NCBI RefSeq assembly: GCF_005080745.1
Contig: NZ_CP033004.1
Location: 54,996-67,609, forward strand
DNA from: Buchnera aphidicola (Melaphis rhois)
GTDB lineage: Bacteria; Pseudomonadota; Gammaproteobacteria; Enterobacterales; Enterobacteriaceae
DNA: 12,614 nt
Direction: 5' to 3'
A model generated the notes under the pieces. The model did no database searches. It was not told where the DNA came from and saw only the letters and a program-made list of their open reading frames with translations. Each line of letters starts with the position of its first letter. Positions within the stretch are counted from its first letter, which is position 1. Below are positions 7,732-12,614 of this stretch, in pieces. The translations under genes were made by a program, and so were the position numbers.

Positions 7732-8961
7732 ATGAAAATATATTTAGTTGGAGGAGCTATTCGAGATAAATTGTTAGACATTCAAATAAAAGATAGAGAT
7801 TGGGTAGTTGTTGGCGCTACGCCTGAAACATTATTAAATTTAAAGTTTAAAAAGGTAGGAAAGGATTTTCCTGTTTTTTTACATCCATATAGTAAAGAAG
7901 AATATTCTTTAGCAAGAATTGATAGAAAATGCGGTTATGGACATACAGGATTTAAAACTTATTTTTCTGAAAAAATTACTTTAGAAGAAGATTTAATTCG
8001 AAGAGATTTAACTATTAATGCTATAGCTCAGGATAAACATGGTAGTTATATTGATTTTTTTAATGGTTTAAAAGATCTTAAAAACAGGGTATTAAGACAT
8101 ATTTCTCCTGCTTTTTGTGAAGATCCTTTAAGAATTTTTAGAGTAGCACGATTTTCCGCAACTCTTAATCATCTTGGATTTTACATTGCAAAAGAGACTA
8201 TGCAATTGATGATAGACATGGTAAAAAATGGAGAATTGATGTATTTAACTCAGGATAGGATTTGGAAAGAAACAGAAAAAGCATTAAATACACGAAATCC
8301 TCACGTTTATTTTCAAATTTTATATCATTGCAATGCTTTATCTATCGCCTTTCCCGAAATTAATATGGCTTGTCAGTATAACTTAAAAAGAGTTTATAGA
8401 TATTATAAAATCTTTAACTTTAAGTCTAATGTATTTTTAGAAATTGCAAGGATTTCTAATTTAAATCAAGAAATAGATATTAGATTTTCTTATTTATGTA
8501 ACATAATTTGTCAAGTTAAAAGATGCTATTTTGATAATTGTTCATTTGAATTTTATGATTTAATTTCAAAAAAATTAATTGAAATGTTATGTAAGCGCTT
8601 GTGTGTTCCTGCTTATATAAAAAGTTTATCTATTATTTTTTCTGCATGGTTTAAATTCTTAAGTGTAATTCATCTTCAATCTTCAGAAAATATTATCATG
8701 TTTTTTAATAAAGTAGATGCATGGAGAAAACCTTATAGAATAAATAAATTATCTGTTTTAATTGATTTATATATGTTTAGTTTTATGAATATAGAAGTTA
8801 AAAATATTTGTCAAGGTGATTTTTTGAAGAATACTTTTAATGTTTCTAATAAAATTTCTACTAAATCTATTTTATGTTCAGGGTTTTCAGGTATCGAAAT
8901 TCGAAATGAATTAGTTCGTTTAAGAGTAATTGCAATAAACATATTTCGAAAAAATTTTTAA
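7732..8961 (+). CDS. cca: CCA tRNA nucleotidyltransferase with degenerate HD domain
   Basis: Cca adds or repairs the 3' CCA end of tRNA. The protein (409 aa; E. coli 412) opens with the class II nucleotidyltransferase core: MKIYLVGGAIRD, the metal-binding Asp21 and Asp23 in KDRDWVVVG, RRDLTINA at 90-97 and EDPLRIFRVARF at 130-141. The C-terminal half aligns without large gaps, but the HD phosphohydrolase signature is gone: the E. coli LCHDLGKG reads LCNIICQV (Asn257, Ile258), HHGHG reads FEFYD (274-278), the upstream GIH reads SNV, and the downstream EFHD reads AWFK. The E. coli phosphatase and 2',3'-cyclic phosphodiesterase activities should therefore be absent, while CCA addition is kept. 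The conserved DAWRKP and GFSGIEIRNEL tail remain. AAGGA eight nt before the ATG supports this start. Confidence 0.96.
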   Translation: MKIYLVGGAIRDKLLDIQIKDRDWVVVGATPETLLNLKFKKVGKDFPVFLHPYSKEEYSLARIDRKCGYGHTGFKTYFSEKITLEEDLIRRDLTINAIAQDKHGSYIDFFNGLKDLKNRVLRHISPAFCEDPLRIFRVARFSATLNHLGFYIAKETMQLMIDMVKNGELMYLTQDRIWKETEKALNTRNPHVYFQILYHCNALSIAFPEINMACQYNLKRVYRYYKIFNFKSNVFLEIARISNLNQEIDIRFSYLCNIICQVKRCYFDNCSFEFYDLISKKLIEMLCKRLCVPAYIKSLSIIFSAWFKFLSVIHLQSSENIIMFFNKVDAWRKPYRINKLSVLIDLYMFSFMNIEVKNICQGDFLKNTFNVSNKISTKSILCSGFSGIEIRNELVRLRVIAINIFRKNF

Positions 8962-8965
8962 AAAC

Positions 8966-9793
8966 TTAATAATGATAAAAAAATAAGTAAATTATAAGAG
9001 ATAATACTAACCTATAAATAATAAATGATACGAATGAGCATACATTAATTATTTTAAAACATTTTTTTATACAAAAACTAGAAGTTATGAAAGAAGATAA
9101 AAAACCTATTAGTAAAACAAACATATTGTATATTGACATAGTGTGAATATTATTAATAATGTCTAAAAGTGTTGCTCCTAAAAATATTGGAACAGATATA
9201 ATAAAAGAAAAATGTGTAGCTACACTTTGATTTAATCCTATTAGTATGCCTATAGAAATGGTAGAACAAGATCTAGAAAAACCAGGAAGTAATGCTAGAC
9301 ATTGAAAACATCCTATCGTAAATGATCTATATAAATTTATATTCTTGTTTTGATGTGTTTTAATTTTTTTAAATATTTCGGATAGCATTAATAATATAGA
9401 ACCTAATATTAACGACAGCAATATACTAGTTGGATTAAATAAATGTTTCATATACTTATGAAAATATAATCCAAGTAATGCTATTGGAAATATACTAATT
9501 AAGATATTATTACATGATAAATTACATGTATTTTCAGATTGTCTTTTTACATGCAATATGGAGTAAAGTAATGTAATAAATGTATCTTTAAAATATAATA
9601 ATATAGACAGTGACGTACCACATTGCATAAACGTATTTAACATTAATGTTTCGTTGATTTCTATTTGAAATATATTAGAAAAAATGATTATGTGGCTAGT
9701 CGATGAAATAGGAAAAAATTCTGTAATTCCTTCGATTATTCCTAGTATAATGACAATTAAAATGTGACATATGTCTAATGTATATGCGTTCAT
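8966..9793 (-). CDS. uppP: Undecaprenyl-diphosphate phosphatase (UppP/BacA)
   Basis: UppP removes a phosphate from undecaprenyl diphosphate so that the lipid carrier can be reused in peptidoglycan synthesis. It is an inner-membrane protein. The 275 residues (E. coli 273) include several hydrophobic membrane segments and both catalytic motifs: the Glu-rich EGITEFFPISSTSH (Glu21, Glu25, His34) and PGFSRSCST with Arg174. Small changes from E. coli are SSTGH to SSTSH and SRSGAT to SRSCST. GCFQCLALLPGFSRS is strongly conserved. No obvious Shine-Dalgarno precedes the ATG. Its stop lies 4 nt from the cca stop on the other strand. It follows the crr terminator, so it is probably transcribed separately; a TATAAT box on the minus strand at 9813-9818 could serve it. 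Confidence 0.94.
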   Translation of the reverse strand: MNAYTLDICHILIVIILGIIEGITEFFPISSTSHIIIFSNIFQIEINETLMLNTFMQCGTSLSILLYFKDTFITLLYSILHVKRQSENTCNLSCNNILISIFPIALLGLYFHKYMKHLFNPTSILLSLILGSILLMLSEIFKKIKTHQNKNINLYRSFTIGCFQCLALLPGFSRSCSTISIGILIGLNQSVATHFSFIISVPIFLGATLLDIINNIHTMSIYNMFVLLIGFLSSFITSSFCIKKCFKIINVCSFVSFIIYRLVLSLIIYLFFYHY

Positions 9794-9812
9794 GTTGTTT
9801 AAAAGATAAATT

Positions 9813-9818
9813 ATTATA
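9813..9818 (-). promoter_or_regulatory. Candidate -10 box for uppP
   Basis: The minus strand reads TATAAT here, 19 nt before the uppP ATG, so the leader would be very short. No good -35 match lies 16-18 nt upstream, where the crr terminator stem begins. Weak on its own, but a promoter is needed if the upstream terminator works. Confidence 0.25.
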
Positions 9819-9836
9819 CGATAAATTGTAATAGAA

Positions 9837-9873
9837 ATAGGTAAAACGATATATCAGTATCCGTTTTACCTAT
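9837..9873 (-). terminator. Terminator of the ptsH-ptsI-crr operon
   Basis: A perfect 12-bp stem (ATAGGTAAAACG at 9837-9848 with CGTTTTACCTAT at 9862-9873) encloses a 13-nt loop, beginning seven nt after the crr stop. On the minus strand the stem runs into TTCTATT, an interrupted T tract. Position and stem length make an intrinsic terminator the best reading. Confidence 0.7.
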
Positions 9874-9880
9874 ACAAACT

Positions 9881-10387
9881 TTATCTGTTTATAGAAAAAA
9901 TTATGCTTTTGCCAGCGACAACCTGACCGGATCGTTTACGTATTTCCTTAAAGTTTTCCATATTAGATATTACTACAGGTGTCAAGATAGATTTAGCTGT
10001 ATTTTTTAATAAAGATAAGTTAACCTTGATGATCGGATCTCCTATTTTTACAATTTGATTTTCTTGAGCAATATTTGTAAATCCTATTCCTTTTAAATTT
10101 ACTGTGTCTATTCCAAAGTGTACAAATAGTTCAACATTGTATTTTTTTGATTTTATTGAAAAAGCGTGTAATGTATTGAATATTTTTCCAATAGTTCCAT
10201 CAATAGGAGATAAAATTATGTTACTATTTGGAGAAATAGCTACCCCGTCTCCTACTACTTTTTTTGAAAAGACAATATCTGGTACGTCTTCAAGGTGAAC
10301 TATTTCCCCAGACAATGGAGCAAAAACATCTATTTTATTTTTGGATATAATATTTTTTTTATTAAAAAAATTAGAAATTAAACTCAT
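9881..10387 (-). CDS. crr: PTS glucose-specific enzyme IIA (IIA-Glc)
   Basis: IIA-Glc takes phosphate from HPr and passes it to the membrane IICB-Glc during glucose uptake; in free-living relatives it also regulates adenylate cyclase and sugar permeases. The cytoplasmic protein has 168 residues (E. coli 169). The conserved core starts at [16 protein letters not shown] and includes [17 protein letters not shown], His74 in LHAFSI and the phosphorylated His90 in [11 protein letters not shown], followed by LTPVVISNM. All key residues are present. An AAGGA Shine-Dalgarno lies about seven nt before the ATG, and only 23 nt separate it from the ptsI stop, so it is co-transcribed. A run of eight A lies near its 5' end (10353-10360). 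The regulatory role may be idle if its targets are lost, which cannot be judged here. Confidence 0.96.
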   Translation of the reverse strand: MSLISNFFNKKNIISKNKIDVFAPLSGEIVHLEDVPDIVFSKKVVGDGVAISPNSNIILSPIDGTIGKIFNTLHAFSIKSKKYNVELFVHFGIDTVNLKGIGFTNIAQENQIVKIGDPIIKVNLSLLKNTAKSILTPVVISNMENFKEIRKRSGQVVAGKSIIFSINR

Positions 10388-10410
10388 GTTTTTCCTTGTT
10401 CATAATTTTA

Positions 10411-12129
10411 TTAATTATTTTTGAGAAATTCATTGATAGTATTCGTGATTTCTTTTGACGTTGGTTTAGAGAGTACGATTTTTGCTAAATTTTTAGCATC
10501 TAAAAAACTTGTTTCTCTAATTATTTTTTTTATTTTTGGAATAGTAGACGAACTCATACTAAATTCATTTAAACCCATTCCGAGTAATAATGCGGTAGCT
10601 TGTTCATTTCCCGCCAATTCTCCACACATTCCAGTCCATTTTCCAGCATTATGAGAAGCATTAATCACTTTTTGTATTAAATTTAATACAGAAGGACTCA
10701 TAGGATCATATAAATTTGAAATTAAGTCATTGCCTCTATCAACAGCTAATGTATATTGTGTTAAATCATTACTTCCAATACTAAAAAAATCTACTTCTTT
10801 TGCTAAATGGTTAGCTATTACTGCAGATGCTGGAGTTTCTATCATTATTCCTATTTCTATTTTAGAATTAAATGCTATTTTTTTGTTTTTTAGTATATTT
10901 TTTAATTTTTCTAATTCTTCTTTTAAGCTTCGAACTTCTTCTATAGAAATAATCATAGGAAACATTATTTTTAGCTTACCAAAAGCAGACGCTCTTAATA
11001 TTGCAGTAAGTTGAGCATGTAGTATTTCTTTTTTATCCATTGCTATACGTATAGCTCGCCATCCTAAAAATGGATTATCTTCTTTAGGAACATTCATATA
11101 TGAAAGGTTTTTATCGCCTCCTATATCCATAGTCCTAATTATTATGGATTTTCCTTGCATTTTTTCCGCTACTATTTTATATGCATTAAATTGTTCCTCT
11201 TCGGTAGGAAAGGAATTACGATTCATAAATAAAAATTCTGTTCGATATAATCCGATACATTCAGCACCGTAATTTTTGGCACTTATAATATCACGGATTG
11301 TTCCTATATTTGCTCCTATTTCTACTTGATGTCCATCAGTTGTGATAGCGCATAAATATTTTAGTTGGGTTAAATTATCTTTTTCTAGTTCATGTATTAT
11401 TTTTAGTTTTTTTGTTTGTTGTATTTTTGATAAATCTGGATTAATGAATATAGCATTGTTAATACCGTCTAATATAACAAAATCGTTGTTTTTTATTTTT
11501 TTTGTTATATTTCCTGTTCCAACAATAGCTGGTATTTCTAAAGATCGGGCCATAATAGAAGTATGTGATGTTTGTCCACCTAAGTCTGTAATAAATCCTA
11601 GTACTTTATTTAGTTTTATTTGAGCAGTTTCTGAAGGAGTTAAATCTTTTGCTATTAAAATTACAGGATTCTGAATATGATTTAGATCGATAATATTTAA
11701 ATTAAGTATATTTTTAATTAATCTGTTTCCGATATCTCGAATGTCAATTGCTCTATTACGTAAATATTCGTCACATAAGTTTTCTAGTACTGTAGCTTGT
11801 TTTTCTATTACAGTTTTAGTGGCATATTCTGCTGATAAATGTTTTTCTTGAATAAGAAAAAGAATATTTTCTTCTAATTCTTCGTCTTCTATCAACATAA
11901 TATGTCCTTCAAATATGTCTTCTTGGTTATTTTTGAAAGTTTTTGCTACTTCTAATTTAATATTTTTAAGTTGAGTAATGGTTTTAAATTTACCTTTGAT
12001 AAATTTTTGAACTTCTTGTTGAATTGACTGATGTGGAATTTTATTTCTATTAATACAAATTTTTTCTTCTGTTAATAATAATGCATTTCCAAAAGCAATA
12101 CCTGGAGATACCAATATTCCTGAAATCAT
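10411..12129 (-). CDS. ptsI: PTS enzyme I, phosphoenolpyruvate-protein phosphotransferase
   Basis: Enzyme I starts the PTS by taking phosphate from phosphoenolpyruvate onto a histidine and handing it to HPr. The protein has 572 residues (E. coli 575). The N-terminal HPr-binding and phosphohistidine domain carries [18 protein letters not shown] with the active His189, at the E. coli position. The C-terminal TIM-barrel PEP domain keeps Arg296 (LYRTEFLFM), [10 protein letters not shown], the metal ligands Glu431 (MIETPASA) and Asp455 (GSNDLTQYT), Arg465, and the acid-base Cys502 (GMCGELAGN). Every catalytic residue is present, so it should be active. AAGGG lies seven nt before the ATG. It follows ptsH after an unusually long 166-nt gap containing a strong hairpin. 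A run of eight A lies near its 3' end (10524-10531). Confidence 0.97.
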   Translation of the reverse strand: MISGILVSPGIAFGNALLLTEEKICINRNKIPHQSIQQEVQKFIKGKFKTITQLKNIKLEVAKTFKNNQEDIFEGHIMLIEDEELEENILFLIQEKHLSAEYATKTVIEKQATVLENLCDEYLRNRAIDIRDIGNRLIKNILNLNIIDLNHIQNPVILIAKDLTPSETAQIKLNKVLGFITDLGGQTSHTSIMARSLEIPAIVGTGNITKKIKNNDFVILDGINNAIFINPDLSKIQQTKKLKIIHELEKDNLTQLKYLCAITTDGHQVEIGANIGTIRDIISAKNYGAECIGLYRTEFLFMNRNSFPTEEEQFNAYKIVAEKMQGKSIIIRTMDIGGDKNLSYMNVPKEDNPFLGWRAIRIAMDKKEILHAQLTAILRASAFGKLKIMFPMIISIEEVRSLKEELEKLKNILKNKKIAFNSKIEIGIMIETPASAVIANHLAKEVDFFSIGSNDLTQYTLAVDRGNDLISNLYDPMSPSVLNLIQKVINASHNAGKWTGMCGELAGNEQATALLLGMGLNEFSMSSSTIPKIKKIIRETSFLDAKNLAKIVLSKPTSKEITNTINEFLKNN

Positions 12130-12215
12130 AATATTACCCTTAACATAACAAGACGTTATATTTTTATAATAGTAATTTGTTGGTCTCAGGTAATAATATA
12201 TTAATTAAGTATATA

Positions 12216-12250
12216 TTTTATCCGGAAGTAACGTTATACTTCCGGTAAAA
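12216..12250 (-). promoter_or_regulatory. Strong hairpin between ptsH and ptsI
   Basis: CCGGAAGTA (12222-12230) pairs perfectly with TACTTCCGG (12237-12245) around a 6-nt loop. With one bulged T at 12221 the stem continues through TTTTA/TAAAA to 12216-12250. It is the most GC-rich dyad in the window. It starts 46 nt after the ptsH stop and has no T run on the transcribed strand. I read it as an mRNA hairpin that protects the ptsH message or partly reduces read-through into ptsI; a protein-binding site is also possible. Confidence 0.6.
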
Positions 12251-12295
12251 TTCTACTGTGAATAATATTTAATATTGTTAAGACACAAATTCTTT

Positions 12296-12553
12296 CTATT
12301 TAAGTGTTGTTATAAATTTTTCTAGATTTTCTATTGCTATTTTTTCATCTTGTCCATTTGCTGAAATGGTAATGAGGCTATTTTTTACTAAACCTAATGT
12401 TTGTAACTTAAATAAACTTTTTGCACTTACAGATTTTCCGTTAGAAATAATATTAATTTCTGAAACAAATTTTTTAGCTTCTTTTACTAAAAGTGCAGCA
12501 GGACGAGTGTGTAGTCCATTAGGACTAGTAATTTTTATTTCTTTCTGAATCAT
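12296..12553 (-). CDS. ptsH: PTS phosphocarrier protein HPr
   Basis: HPr is the small cytoplasmic carrier that takes phosphate from enzyme I and delivers it to sugar-specific IIA proteins. The 85 residues equal the E. coli length and are similar from end to end. The active His15 lies in [10 protein letters not shown], and Ser46 in [12 protein letters not shown] occupies the conserved regulatory-serine position (there is no reason to expect HPr kinase in this group). AAGGGA just upstream of the ATG is a good ribosome-binding site. First gene of the ptsH-ptsI-crr operon. The 61 nt left in the window upstream are AT-rich; any promoter there is cut by the window edge or not distinct. Confidence 0.97.
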   Translation of the reverse strand: MIQKEIKITSPNGLHTRPAALLVKEAKKFVSEINIISNGKSVSAKSLFKLQTLGLVKNSLITISANGQDEKIAIENLEKFITTLK

Positions 12554-12614
12554 TTTCCCTTCTATTTTTTTATTTTAAATTACTTATATAAAATTAGTAT
12601 ATAATATTCTAAAA

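Noticed and set aside
10104..12548. Short + strand open frames antisense to crr, ptsI and ptsH, and the similar one inside ribB (7151-7432)
   Set aside because: Shadows of highly conserved genes, with no ribosome-binding sites or recognisable products.
1..12614. tRNA or rRNA genes, CRISPR arrays, insertion sequences, phage genes
   Set aside because: No cloverleaf, spaced direct repeats, transposase, integrase or phage proteins were seen on either strand.

Overview
The window looks like a piece of the chromosome of a Buchnera-type (aphid primary endosymbiont) gammaproteobacterium. Base composition is extremely AT-rich in both genes and spacers. Every gene has a clear full-length Enterobacterales counterpart, nearly always within a few residues of the E. 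coli length. There are no mobile elements, and the remaining spacers are AT-rich with few signals. As I recall, the gene order cysE, rpoD, dnaG, rpsU, tsaD, ribB, cca, uppP, crr, ptsI, ptsH is that of Buchnera. The host species cannot be fixed from sequence alone.

Layout. Positions 234-980 (+) hold cysE, then about 325 nt without a gene ending in a strong + strand terminator (1305-1333). Positions 1358-5474 (-) hold the macromolecular-synthesis operon rpsU-dnaG-rpoD, read right to left. tsaD (+) diverges from it across a 254-nt regulatory gap. ribB (-) faces tsaD and diverges from cca (+). cca converges on uppP (-) with only 4 nt between stop codons. Positions 9881-12553 (-) hold the phosphotransferase operon ptsH-ptsI-crr, closed by a terminator hairpin at 9837-9873.

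Functions. The block makes the primary sigma factor, the replication primase and ribosomal protein S21. It also makes two tRNA-maturation enzymes (t6A synthesis and CCA addition), the riboflavin precursor enzyme, the undecaprenyl-diphosphate phosphatase of cell-wall lipid recycling, and the general PTS phosphorelay (HPr, EI, IIA-Glc) that powers sugar uptake. It shows no sign of horizontal transfer.

Most notable. I see no new multigene system. The best signals are selective decay inside intact reading frames. CysE keeps its fold motifs but has lost the active-site Arg-His pair, the conserved Glu after its first coil motif and the C-terminal tail. Cca keeps its nucleotidyltransferase core, but its whole HD-phosphohydrolase histidine set has been replaced without loss of length. 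Several dyad structures stand out from the AT background, in the rpsU-dnaG gap, the ptsH-ptsI gap and the rpsU/tsaD divergent region. Long poly-A tracts lie inside dnaG, tsaD, crr and ptsI.
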